Assembly: GCF_964355755.1 (NCBI RefSeq)
Contig: NC_092673.1
Span: forward strand, 18,793,001 to 18,857,000
Source: Antedon mediterranea
Taxonomy: Eukaryota; Echinodermata; Crinoidea; Comatulida; Antedonidae
Length of the DNA stretch: 64,000 nucleotides
Direction: 5' to 3'
Below the pieces are notes generated by a model. The model had not been told where the DNA came from and ran no database searches. It saw nothing but the letters and a program-made list of their open reading frames with translations. Shown piece by piece: positions 1 through 10,785 of the stretch. Numbering within the stretch: position 1 is the first letter of the stretch; every line of letters begins with the position of its first letter. The translations under genes and the position numbers were made by a program.

Positions 1-3000
1 AGGAGTCTGTTATCCTTATTATAGGGAGTGGGGTGGGGTTGCTAGACCATTAAAACCCTCCTGCTTACGAGTCTGTTATCCTTATTATAGGGAGTGGGGA
101 GGGTTTGCTAAAACCATAAAACCCTCCTGCTTACGAGTCTGTTATCCTTATTATAGGGAGTGGGGTGGGGTTGCTAGACCATTAAAACCCTCCTGCTTAC
201 GAGTCTGTTATCCTTATTATAGGGAGTGGGGTGGGGTTGCTAGACCATTAAAACCCTCCTGCTTACGAGTCTGTTATCCTTATTATAGGGAGTGGGGAGG
301 GGTTGCTAGACCATAAAACCCTCCTGCTTACGAGTCTGTTATCCTTATTATAGGGAGTGGGGAGGGGTTGCTAGAACCATAAAAACCCTCCTGCTTACGA
401 GTCTGTTATCCTTATTATAGGGAGTGGGGAGGGGTTGCTAGAACCATTAAAACCCTCCTGCTTACGAGTCTGTTATCCTTATTATAGGGAGTGGGGAGGG
501 GTTGCTAGACCATAAAACCCTCCTGCTTACGAGTCTGTTATCCTTATTATAGGGAGTGGGGAGGGATTGCTAGAACCATAAAACCCTCCTGCTTACGAGT
601 CTGTTATCCTTATTATAGGGAGTGGGGAGGGGTTGCTAGACCATAAAACCCTCCTGCTTACGAGTCTGTTATCCTTATTATAGGGAGTGGGGAGGGGTTG
701 CTAGACCATAAAACCCTCCTGCTTACGAGTCTGTTATCCTTATTATAGGGAGTGGGGAGGGGTTGCTAGACCATAAAACCCTCCTGCTTACGAGTCTGTT
801 ATCCTTATTATAGGGAGTGGGGAGGGGTTGCTAGACCATAAAACCCTCCTGCTTACGAGTCTGTTATCCTTATTATAGGGAGTGGGGAGGGGTTGCTAGA
901 CCATAAAACCCTCCTGCTTACGAGTCTGTTATCTTTATTATAGGGAGTGGGGAGGGGTTGCTAGAACCATAAAACCCTCCTGCTTACGAGTCTGTTATCC
1001 TTATTATAGGGAGTGGGGAGGGGTTGCTAGACCATAAAACCCTCCTGCTTACGAGTCTGTTATCTTTATTATAGGGAGTGGGGAGGGGTTGCTAGAACCA
1101 TAAAACCCTCCTGCTTACGAGTCTGTTATCCTTATTATAGGGAGTGGGGAGGGGTTGCTAGACCATAAAACCCTCCTGCTTACGAGTCTGTTATCCTTAT
1201 TATAGGGAGTGGGGAGGGGTTGCTAGACCATAAAACCCTCCTGCTTACGAGTCTGTTATCCTTATTATAGGGAGTGGGGAGGGGTTGCTAGACCATAAAA
1301 CCCTCCTGCTTACGAGTCTGTTATCCTTATTATAGGGAGTGGGGAGGGGTTGCTAGACCATAAAACCCTCCTGCTTACGAGTCTGTTATCCTTATTATAG
1401 GGAGTGGGGAGGGGTTGCTAGACCATAAAACCCTCCTGCTTACGAGTCTGTTATCCTTATTATAGGGAGTGGGGAGGGGTTGCTAGACCATAAAACCCTC
1501 CTGCTTACGAGTCTGTTATCCTTATTATAGGGAGTGGGGAGGTGTTGCTAGACCATAAAACCCTCCTGCTTACGAGTCTGTTATCCTTATTATAGGGAGT
1601 GGGGAGGGGTTGCTAGACCATTAAAACCCTCCTGCTTACGAGTCTGTTATCTTCATTATAGGGAGTGGGGAGGTGTTGCTAGACCATTAAAACCCTCCTG
1701 CTTACGAGTCTGTTATCCTTATTATAGGGAGTGGGGAGGGGTTGCTAGACCATAAAACCCTCCTGCTTACGAGTCTGTTATCCTTATTATAGGGAGTGTG
1801 GAGGGGTTGCTAGACCATAAAACCCTCCTGCTTACGAGTCTGTTATCCTTATTATAGGGAGTGTGGAGGGGTTGCTAGACCATAAAACCCTCCTGCTTAC
1901 GAGTCTGTTATCCTTATTATAGGGAGTGGGGAGGGGTTGCTAGACCATAAAACCCTCCTGCTTACGAGTCTGTTATCCTTATTATAGGGAGTGGGGTGGT
2001 GTTGCTAGACAATAAAACCCTCCTTCTTACGAGTCTGTTATCCTTATTATAGGGAGTGGGGAGGGGTTGCTAGAACCATAAAACCCTCCTGCTTACGAGT
2101 CTGTTATCCTTATTATAGTGAGTGGGGAGGGGTTGCTAGACCATAAAAACCCTCCTGCTTACGAGTCTGTTATCTTTATTATAGGGAGTGGGGAGGGTTT
2201 GCTAAAACCATAAAACCCTCCTGCTTACGAGTCTGTTATCTTTATTATAGGGAGTGGGGAGGGGTTGCTAGACCATTAAAACCCTCCTGCTTACGAGTCT
2301 GTTATCCTTATTATAGGGAGTGGGGAGGGGTTGCTAGACCATAAAACCCTCCTGCTTACGAGTCTGTTATCCTTATTATAGGGAGTGTGGAGGGGTTGCT
2401 AGACCATAAAACCCTCCTGCTTACGAGTCTGTTATCCTTATTATAGGGAGTGGGGAGGGGTTGCTAGAACCATAAAAACCCTCCTGCTTACGAGTCTGTT
2501 ATCCTTATTATAGGGAGTGGGGTGGGGTTGCTAGACCATTAAAACCCTCCTGCTTACGAGTCTGTTATCCTTATTATAGGGAGTGGGGAGGGTTTGCTAA
2601 AACCATAAAACCCTCCTGCTTACGAGTCTGTTATCCTTATTATAGGGAGTGGGGTGGGGTTGCTAGACCATTAAAACCCTCCTGCTTACGAGTCTGTTAT
2701 CCTTATTATAGGGAGTGGGGTGGGGTTGCTAGACCATTAAAACCCTCCTGCTTACGAGTCTGTTATCCTTATTATAGGGAGTGGGGAGGGGTTGCTAGAC
2801 CATAAAACCCTCCTGCTTACGAGTCTGTTATCCTTATTATAGGGAGTGGGGAGGGGTTGCTAGAACCATAAAAACCCTCCTGCTTACGAGTCTGTTATCC
2901 TTATTATAGGGAGTGGGGAGGGGTTGCTAGAACCATTAAAACCCTCCTGCTTACGAGTCTGTTATCCTTATTATAGGGAGTGGGGAGGGGTTGCTAGACC

Positions 3001-4484
3001 ATAAAACCCTCCTGCTTACGAGTCTGTTATCCTTATTATAGGGAGTGGGGAGGGATTGCTAGAACCATAAAACCCTCCTGCTTACGAGTCTGTTATCCTT
3101 ATTATAGGGAGTGGGGAGGGGTTGCTAGACCATAAAACCCTCCTGCTTACGAGTCTGTTATCCTTATTATAGGGAGTGGGGAGGGGTTGCTAGACCATAA
3201 AACCCTCCTGCTTACGAGTCTGTTATCCTTATTATAGGGAGTGGGGAGGGGTTGCTAGACCATAAAACCCTCCTGCTTACGAGTCTGTTATCCTTATTAT
3301 AGGGAGTGGGGAGGGGTTGCTAGACCATAAAACCCTCCTGCTTACGAGTCTGTTATCCTTATTATAGGGAGTGGGGAGGGGTTGCTAGACCATAAAACCC
3401 TCCTGCTTACGAGTCTGTTATCTTTATTATAGGGAGTGGGGAGGGGTTGCTAGAACCATAAAACCCTCCTGCTTACGAGTCTGTTATCCTTATTATAGGG
3501 AGTGGGGAGGGGTTGCTAGACCATAAAACCCTCCTGCTTACGAGTCTGTTATCTTTATTATAGGGAGTGGGGAGGGGTTGCTAGAACCATAAAACCCTCC
3601 TGCTTACGAGTCTGTTATCCTTATTATAGGGAGTGGGGAGGGGTTGCTAGACCATAAAACCCTCCTGCTTACGAGTCTGTTATCCTTATTATAGGGAGTG
3701 GGGAGGGGTTGCTAGACCATAAAACCCTCCTGCTTACGAGTCTGTTATCCTTATTATAGGGAGTGGGGAGGGGTTGCTAGACCATAAAACCCTCCTGCTT
3801 ACGAGTCTGTTATCCTTATTATAGGGAGTGGGGAGGGGTTGCTAGACCATAAAACCCTCCTGCTTACGAGTCTGTTATCCTTATTATAGGGAGTGGGGAG
3901 GGGTTGCTAGACCATAAAACCCTCCTGCTTACGAGTCTGTTATCCTTATTATAGGGAGTGGGGAGGGGTTGCTAGACCATAAAACCCTCCTGCTTACGAG
4001 TCTGTTATCCTTATTATAGGGAGTGGGGAGGTGTTGCTAGACCATAAAACCCTCCTGCTTACGAGTCTGTTATCCTTATTATAGGGAGTGGGGAGGGGTT
4101 GCTAGACCATTAAAACCCTCCTGCTTACGAGTCTGTTATCTTCATTATAGGGAGTGGGGAGGTGTTGCTAGACCATTAAAACCCTCCTGCTTACGAGTCT
4201 GTTATCCTTATTATAGGGAGTGGGGAGGGGTTGCTAGACCATAAAACCCTCCTGCTTACGAGTCTGTTATCCTTATTATAGGGAGTGTGGAGGGGTTGCT
4301 AGACCATAAAACCCTCCTGCTTACGAGTCTGTTATCCTTATTATAGGGAGTGTGGAGGGGTTGCTAGACCATAAAACCCTCCTGCTTACGAGTCTGTTAT
4401 CCTTATTATAGGGAGTGGGGAGGGGTTGCTAGACCATAAAACCCTCCTGCTTACGAGTCTGTTATCCTTATTATAGGGAGTGGG
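1..4484 (+). repeat. 2,489-bp higher-order duplication inside the 65-bp array
   Basis: Rare unit variants recur in the same order at a constant offset of 2,489 bp: GGGTTTGCTAAAACC at 101 and 2590, GAGGGATTGC at 561 and 3050, ATCTTTATTA at 931 and 3420, CTTCATTATA at 1651 and 4140, GTGTGGAGGG at 1861 and 4350. So about 1-1995 is repeated almost perfectly at 2490-4484. The match breaks at about 1996/4485. It could be a recent tandem duplication or two haplotypes joined by the assembler. Confidence 0.9.
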
Positions 4485-4606
4485 GAGGGGTTGCTAGACC
4501 ATAAAACCCTCCTGCTTATGAGTCTGTTATCCTTATTATAGGGAGTGTGGAGGGGTTGCTAGAACCATAAAACCCTCCTGCTTACGAGTCTGTTATCCTT
4601 ATTATA
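1..4606. repeat. 65-bp minisatellite array, about 71 copies
   Basis: Head-to-tail units of 64-68 bp recur from the first base of the window to position 4606, where the sequence changes abruptly to AT-rich DNA. The usual period is 65 (for example 661 to 726). Each unit carries a G-rich block (GGGAGTGGGGAGGGG) and a C-rich block (AAAACCCTCCTGC). Variants are small: GGTGGGG for GGAGGGG, ATCTTTATT for ATCCTTATT, and one or two extra A or T near ACCATAAAA. The array enters the window already in progress, so its true left edge is not seen. Confidence 0.97.
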
Positions 4607-5196
4607 GTTTTACTAATGTGTACATATACATTTTTATTTTTAGCCTGAAAGAAAGCATACAGACATTTGTCAAAGGTAATTTCCTTAGTCTTATGTTGAA
4701 ACCGAATAAAATCAAAAAATTGAAATGAGGCAAATCAAAGAAATGTATTTTTTTAACTTTTATAACTATAAACAAAATAATTAAGTTCCAACAAATATAA
4801 AAGTTGTAATTGTAGATTTTGATTTTCAAATTTAATAAACACAAAAAAAAAAAAATAATAATAAAACTGTAAAATCTTGAAAGCTCACACAAAAATTAAA
4901 GGTGTTTAAATCAATTATGTTGTTTTCACTTTTTCTTTCAGAGAACTGTGGCTTGATAATTTGTTGTATTGTAGTTGCAGTATTGGCATATAAGCATTGG
5001 AAATAGTATTGGTTACTGTTGGTTCATTTATTTGTGCTCTATGTTTTGAGTAAACTTTAATATCAAGAGGATATATTGTCATTATTGAAAAAATGTCTAT
5101 TTTTTCAATGATGGAATTCTATCTTAGTAGTTTAGTACCACAAATATAGTATAGCCTGTTTCACTGCACACCATGCCATATGAATACCTGAAGAAA
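4607..5196. other. AT-rich unique DNA with a possible terminal exon
   Basis: This stretch follows the 65-bp array and has no recognisable repeat. The only coding-like signal is a plus-strand acceptor-type sequence (pyrimidine run ending TTTCTTTCAG at 4941) followed by a short open frame to a TAG at 5004-5006. See the separate entry. Confidence 0.5.
4942..5006 (+). CDS. possible last exon encoding a membrane-anchor-like tail (unproven)
   Basis: A polypyrimidine tract and AG (4922-4941) precede a short frame which, after two leading bases, reads NCGLIICCIVVAVLAYKHWK and then stops. The segment LIICCIVVAVLAY is strongly hydrophobic and is followed by basic residues. That is the usual look of a type I membrane protein's final transmembrane helix with a very short cytoplasmic tail. 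No upstream exon can be identified: the sequence immediately upstream is the 65-bp minisatellite, so any gene would need an intron containing it. A 20-codon match could easily be chance. I report it because the acceptor, the hydrophobicity and the stop all fit together. Confidence 0.2.
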
Positions 5197-5335
5197 TCTG
5201 AGTTATGTCGTAAACCACTTTGATAGATTATTACATACCACATCTGAGTTATGTTGTAAACCACTTTGATAGATTATTACATACCACATCTGAGTTATGT
5301 TGTAAACCACTTTGATAGATTATTACATACCACAA
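5197..5335. repeat. 46-bp tandem repeat, 3 copies
   Basis: The unit begins CTGAGTTATGTYGTAAACCA and ends ATTACATACCACAT. It occurs three times in a row, differing only by one C/T change in the first copy. Confidence 0.95.
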
Positions 5336-5535
5336 TAAACCATACTTTTTAATATGCCATCTTTAAAAATTAAGCAAGTATTCTCAAATGTACTTAGTAT
5401 AAAGTACAAATTACGTCAGAGTAGGGCAAAACATCTAATTACTCAACTCCCTGACGCAAAACTACAATTACAATCCTGTTGGTGTAGTACCCGCTGCTTA
5501 CTTAGGCTTGAATCTAACCACTAGCCATCAGCGCA

Positions 5536-5607
5536 AGCTCGGTGGTCTAGGGGTATGAACGCCAGGCTAGTGATCTGGAGGTCGTGGGTTGAAGTCCCAC
5601 CCGAGAA
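5536..5607 (+). tRNA. tRNA-like pseudogene or SINE head, threonine-type anticodon AGT
   Basis: The 72 nt can be drawn as a cloverleaf. The T arm is GTGGG-TTGAAGT-CCCAC, the variable loop is AGGTC, and the anticodon arm is CCAGG-CTAGTGA-TCTGG with AGT in the anticodon position and T before it. The D region TGGTCTAGGGGTAT matches an RNA polymerase III A box and closely resembles animal tRNA-Pro D arms. Decay is clear: only five acceptor pairs survive (CTCGG/CCGAG), the B box reads GGTTGAAGTCC instead of GGTTCRANTCC, and one D-stem pair is lost. A palindrome with a T tract follows. It is most likely a dead tRNA copy or the head of a tRNA-derived SINE. Confidence 0.6.
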
Positions 5608-5609
5608 CT

Positions 5610-5631
5610 ACTTGCAAATTTTTTTGCAAGT
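5610..5631 (+). terminator. palindrome with T tract, possible Pol III stop
   Basis: ACTTGCAAA, a T spacer, then TTTGCAAGT form a perfect inverted repeat that includes a run of T residues directly after the tRNA-like sequence. A T run is what terminates RNA polymerase III; the hairpin itself is not required. Confidence 0.35.
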
Positions 5632-5750
5632 ATTCTCAAATGTACTCATACGTCAGAGTAGGGCAAAACATCTAATAGAGAGAAATGGCGAACCGCGATG
5701 ACGTCACTCAAATTTCACCGAGTGGGTATAGATCATGGAGTAACTATAAT

Positions 5751-6221
5751 CAGGGCCGTAGCCAGAATCTGTCAAGGTGGGGTTCGGACACTAAATATTT
5801 GGGTCAACTTTATGCATGCTGCCTGACTGCCAGTGATCTAAACAATTATAGGTACGCAGTTGTCTGGCGGTGTCCTTTGTACGAATCGTTTGTGCGCCAG
5901 CTCGCTATGAGACGCGTCAATATCATGTTACATGCAGCGACCAAACATTTATTTTTCAGGTTAAAATCGGCAATTCATTTGCAGCTTTTAGAAATTTACA
6001 GACACGTATCACTAGTTGACGCTCATACAGAGAAGAAGTTTACGAATTTTTCAATTTACAAACAACTTTTTGTACTGTGGGGCACGTATTTGGAGGATTT
6101 TTGGAGATGAGGGTGAGGTATTGGGCATGTCGGGGATGGGGGTTCGCAGTTGGTTAAGGGGGGTTCGTTGTAAAGGGGGGTTTCGACCGAACCATAAAAA
6201 CCCCCCCTGGCTACGGGCCTG
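5751..6221. mobile_element. CAGGG-ended (hAT-like) MITE, 471 bp
   Basis: The left end reads CAGGGCCGTAGCCAG and the right end reads CTGGCTACGGGCCTG, so the termini are inverted repeats. Further in, both ends carry a GGGGTTCGG-type block. The element is flanked by ATAAT at 5746-5750 and 6222-6226, a candidate 5-bp target duplication. CAGGG termini are common in hAT-like elements, but those usually make 8-bp duplications, so the superfamily is uncertain. The interior has no transposase. A 141-codon open frame overlapping it (5685-6110) starts outside the element and resembles nothing I recognise; I treat it as chance. Confidence 0.8.
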
Positions 6222-6502
6222 ATAATACTGTAGGCCTAGTCTAATGTAGACCTACAGATATGAGATATTTTTAGGAATATGATTGTGAATGATGGATGAC
6301 TTTTATACATATTTCATTGGTTACAAATACAACAAGAATCATGAGCGTAACAGCAACATTATTGGTTAGACGACGCCATGACCATGATTCACGTGTATAA
6401 ACATAGGAAATGTGCCGCCCTCAACGGGACCTTCTTATTAGAATACTCTCAGCTTTAATATATCAAAATTATTAAAGAAAACAGTATTTCTTATCAAATT
6501 TA
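6222..6502. other. no feature recognised
   Basis: AT-rich unique sequence between two transposons. I see no coding, repeat or RNA signal in it. Confidence 0.5.
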
Positions 6503-7475
6503 GTTTAAAACGGTCAGTCTAATTACCGAAAACAACCATAAACAACCTAAAAACAACCGAAAAGAAAATAATCTAAATACCGAAAAAAAATTGTGTATAA
6601 TATTTTTTTTAATGTCGCCCTCTATTGATGGGTGTTTCTAAAGCTAAGACTATTACCATAACAGAGAGAAAACCGTGCGCGCAAAAGCCAAGGAAGACCC
6701 TACGAAATGGTAGTGTGCACAAAATACAACTAAAAATCGTACAATCAATCAATGATCGCATTTACTTACAGAATCTATAAAAATATTTTAATTTTAGTCT
6801 TTCGATTTTTGATCCAGAAACGAACGCATTTACTCCTCACAATAATAATTGTGAATCACGTTAATCCATAGTATAGAAAGTAAATTGACTATGGTTAATC
6901 ATGATCAATTTAATTATAGATTTTAATAGATAGATATTAAATACAAAAATGATATTTTTAAGAATAATGATAACATTAGGGACTATAAAGTATACTTAAA
7001 ACAAGCTCACGATAAAGGATTCACAATAAAATCTATTCAGTAAAATTAACGTAGTCGAGTAAATAACGTTTTTTTCCTTAATCACTTCAGTATTAACATT
7101 AAGTGATGAAAACCAGGGACGAAAACGCAAAGTTAGGTAAAATCATGCTTTAATTGCTTTTTAAAAGACTAAAACGAAATGTGTTTATAGATTTTGTAAG
7201 TAAATGTAGTCTACGGTGTATATCATTGAATTTGTATGATTTTGAGTTGTATTTTGTGCACACTACCATTTCGTAGGGTCTTCCTTGGCTTTTGCGCGCG
7301 CGGTTTTCTCTCTGTATGGTCTTACCCTATCTCTGTATGATGGTCTTAGCTTTAGAAACACCCATCAATAGAGGGCGACATTAACAAAAATATTATACAA
7401 ATTTGTTTTCGGTATTTAGATTTTTCTTATTTTGTTTTCGGTTGTTTTCGGTAATTAGACTGACCCGTTTAAAAC
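6503..7475. mobile_element. long-TIR element with 9-bp target duplication (MULE-like, non-autonomous)
   Basis: Terminal inverted repeats of about 280 bp begin GGTCAGTCTAATTACCG at 6512 and end CGGTAATTAGACTGACCC at 7466. Landmarks mirrored in both arms include the GGTAGTGTGCAC/GTGCACACTACC block, a GCGCGC tract and GCGCCCTCTATTGATGGGTG. GTTTAAAAC sits at 6503-6511 and again at 7467-7475, a clean 9-bp duplication. Long TIRs with 9-bp duplications are the classical signature of Mutator-like elements; Merlin (8-9 bp, GG ends) is the alternative. The interior (about 6800-7180) has no transposase frame. Confidence 0.85.
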
Positions 7476-7720
7476 CTTTTCAGTAGAATTCCGATCAATT
7501 TGATATCTCATAACCCCTGGACGCCAGTATCTCTCTATACTCACCAACCTCCTACCTCTCTTCAATCAAATCCTTCCCAGTATAAATTTCAATTCAACAA
7601 CTTCATAGTGAGAGACCAAGCGTGGGATATATAGCTATGATAGGCCTAAGGTTTAAGTACTTTGCAAGTTGTGTAAATGAATAGTTTTTAAATACTTATA
7701 TAATTACCATTAATTGTATA
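7476..7720. other. no feature recognised
   Basis: Spacer between the long-TIR element and a duplicated block. Nothing supportable is visible. Confidence 0.5.
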
Positions 7721-8899
7721 TTGTAAAGAATTTTAATACATCTTTAATTATAAATATAAATATTTTTATACTGTATAAATTAATATTTATCTGTGTAAAT
7801 TATTATTTTTTGCATTGTTATGTTGAGGACCCCTTCTGAAACAGCTATCAAACTTAAAGGGGATGGGGGGGGGGTGAGATTACAGTTATCAATTCTAACA
7901 ATAATTGATAAAATGCTGTTTAAATTTTGAATTTTATTTAGCAATTATTTCATTCTGTCATTACGATAAATACACCCGTCCATACAATGATGAAATATCG
8001 GTATCATTTAGCAGAAAACGAGGCAGTTGAAATCTGGAACATGTAAGATTCAGTTTAATGTAGGTTTGTGTTTGCTGATACAAACCAATTGCTCTTACTA
8101 TTTTAAAATTGAATGGAAAGTGGATGGACAAACAGACAGACATACATACTATTTTGTTATATTTACACTTTAGATACCTGAAGTTGTACATAATTAGCAC
8201 ACATATTTCATTTTTTCTTTTTCAAGTATTGAAACGCTGTATTTAGTTAAATTCCTCTACAATCTTATTGTGTTTTCATTAGTGTATATTGCAGCTATGT
8301 TGATAAGAATGTGTTAAATGAAAACATTTGGTCAAATATATATTTGATATGTTTTTGTTGGTGCTAAGAATGATACTGATATTAAATGTTGAAATTGTTT
8401 GTATTGTCAAAAATGATAACAACAGTGATTATATTTTAAATCAAATCATGTAATAACATGACAATCTAAATGTATTGTGACCAAGACAATATTAATAAGC
8501 AATTATTTAAATATATATATATTTGTAAAGAATTTTAATACATCTTAAATTATAAATATAAATATTGTTATACTGTATAAATAATAAATAATTTATTTAT
8601 ATAAATAAATATTTATCTGTGTAAATTATTATTTTTTACATTGTTATATTGAGGACCCCTTCTGAAATAACTATCAATCTTAAAGGGGATGGGGGGGGGG
8701 GGGTGGTGAGATTAGTTATCAATTCTAACAATAATTGATAAAATGCTGTTTAAATTTTGAATTAAACGATAAATACACCTGTCCATACAGTGATGGAATA
8801 TCGGTATCATTTAGCAGTAGGACAATCTTGCAGAAAACGAGGCAGTTGAAATCTATGGATCATGTAAGATTCAGTTTAATGTAGGTTTGTGTTTGCTGA
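7721..8899 (+). repeat. local duplication, about 360-bp copies spaced by about 802 bp
   Basis: 7721-8078 is repeated at 8523-8899. Shared landmarks, in order: TTGTAAAGAATTTTAATACA, GAGGACCCCTTCTGAAA, a long G run, TAACAATAATTGATAAAATG, ATATCGGTATCATTTAGCAG and GTAGGTTTGTGTTTGCTGA. The offset grows from 802 to 821 through small indels. The intervening 8079-8522 is present once. A minus-strand frame at 7961-8200 lies in the first copy and is not conserved as a frame in the second. Confidence 0.9.
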
Positions 8900-9989
8900 A
8901 GACAATCATTGTGGATAATTTAAACCGCAAGCTGTAGTTGTTGGTACAATTGATGATAACTATTAATGATGTAGAAATTTATCAGTCTGTGTGAACTGTC
9001 ATCTTAAAATATGTTTTTAATTTATATTTTTCAATGTCAATGTTTTCATGCTTAATGCTGCATTTTGAGTAAAAATTGGCTTACTGTATTTAATATAATT
9101 TGCTTTTCTTTCTTTTCTAAATACAGTAAATGGTCAGAGTTTGAATAGTACAGAATTAATTCTTGCGCCCTCTAATCCTTCCCCTTACCATACTAGACAT
9201 TGACACAACTTTGTTGAATCTCACTGTGCTACTAAACGCCACTTCTCTAGCCCTGTTCCATATTTGATCCGGTTGTTATACCATGGATTAAAGAAAGAAT
9301 ATAATCCATGGTTAAACGAACAATGATTAAAACTAATTTAATGTTTGTTGAATAAATTTTGTACAGTACTAAATTATATTTTTTATGAATGAATTTTAAA
9401 TTTGTTAAATGAGAAGTTCTATATTTTGATGTTTTTTCACTTTCAATTCAATTTTGTAAATTAAACTCAATTCAGTATTTATGCTGCCTGGCTATGTTTT
9501 AATGTTATTCATATTTTTTAATAAATACTAATGTACTAATGAATGAAAAACATATTTGTTTGATTTTAACATCGAGGAGATCATAATATCAAATTGTGCG
9601 TGCTAGCTATTGTTAAAAATTCATTGTATATTATAGGAATAATAATATTCATTTCACCAACCCGCCGCCGGAGATCGAGTATTAAAGTTCTTTGATAATA
9701 TTGCACCGATAAAAATATGTAGACAAATTGTGATTGCGCCCTCTATAAAAAATAAAGTTTAATAAACACCACACGTCAGAAACAAGAAGTAAGTTTTGTT
9801 TCATTATTATCATACCATATCACATACGGAATTCTTATACAGTACTGTATTGTTTTAATAGCAGGTCTTTTTTTGGATCTTATATTCGTATCCTAGGCTA
9901 TAGGCCCTACCTAGCTAGCTAACAAACTACTGTAGGCCTAGGCTAGGCCAGGTCTAGGCTAGTAGGCCCTTGTTAGGGCTTAGGTACGT
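8900..9989. other. AT-rich unassigned DNA with a TAGGCCTA-type block
   Basis: I see no gene here. The end (about 9885-9970) is dense in CCTAGGCTAGGCC/TAGGCC words, a low-complexity block seen again at 12715-12755, 13240-13285, 39645-39730 and 63705-63790. GCGCCCTCT words occur at about 9166 and 9735. Confidence 0.5.
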
Positions 9990-10170
9990 CCATCTCGGCC
10001 GCCGGTTACAGAACGCGATATTGTATGGAGCGCCAAAAGTGCCTGTTATGATAGTGTAATGGTGACGACGTGGAATTACAGTCGAAACGGCCGCCAACCA
10101 AAGCGGCCGCTAGTTCAATAACGGTAATCTGTATGGAACGCCGTGTGGGCTTTGATTGTCGTGGGCTAAG

Positions 10171-10384
10171 ATTACGCAATACCGTACGTAAATTATTAAT
10201 GCAATACTGTAGAAAGATTCCATAGTATGTAAATGAGATATAAAGATTCGGCAATACCGTACGTAAATTATTAATGCAATACTGTATAAAGATTCGATAG
10301 TATGTAAATGAGATATTAAGATTCGGCAATATTGTACGTAAATTATTTAATGCAATACTGTATAAAGATTTGATAGTATGTAAA
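10171..10384 (+). repeat. 75-bp tandem repeat, nearly 3 copies
   Basis: Units begin at 10171, 10246 and 10321. Each contains GCAATACCGTACGTAAATTA (ATTGTACG in the third), TGCAATACTGTATAAAGATT and AGTATGTAAA. The minus-strand frame crossing it (10006-10329) owes its repeated residues to this structure and is not a gene. Confidence 0.93.
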
Positions 10385-10624
10385 CGACCTAGAGCAGGAT
10401 ATACATTTTTCGTTTATATAGATTTAATTGATATTTTTTAGGAACTAGATTATTTATGTGGATATTTTTTATTTGGTTAATAAATATTTATTATCAATCA
10501 TTAAACACTTTTTTTTTTTTGTATTTCACTGGTCTCTGAGAAGGACTGTCTTTTCAAAATGGCCATTTCTAAACACGTTTAAATATTATATTAGGCATAA
10601 TATTATATTTATAATATTATATAA

Positions 10625-10785
10625 TATTATATCCCCGAAACCTCGACTAAGAAATACTGGAATGGTGTCCGGCAGGGGACAGTTTATTACCATTAGTTAA
10701 GGTCCTATGTAAAGCACCTAGAGGGGTCAGTGATCCATTAGGCGCTATATAAATACTGTTTATTATTATTATTATTATTATTATA
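10625..10785 (+). mobile_element. SINE/LINE-type 3' tail ending in an (ATT)n microsatellite
   Basis: The stretch ends AGGCGCTATATAAATACTGT followed by about eight ATT units (10759-10784). A GCGCTATATAAAT box directly before an ATT tract is a common 3' end of invertebrate SINEs and their partner LINEs. The 5' part (about 10625-10720) resembles no head I can name. It sits inside the candidate element at 9990-12702. Confidence 0.55.

Larger units (their letters stand above)
5374..5676 (+). repeat. imperfect direct repeats flanking the tRNA-like sequence
   Basis: 5374-5439 and 5626-5676 both run from GCAAGTATTCTCAAATGTAC to GGGCAAAACATCTAAT; the second copy lacks about 15 internal bases. The tRNA-like sequence and about 100 bp upstream lie between them. 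This could be a local tandem duplication of about 252 bp, or long duplicated flanks of an inserted retroposon. Confidence 0.8.

Noticed and set aside
5685-6110. 141-residue plus-strand frame
   Set aside because: It begins outside a MITE and runs through its terminal repeat and interior. No recognisable domain and no splice context.
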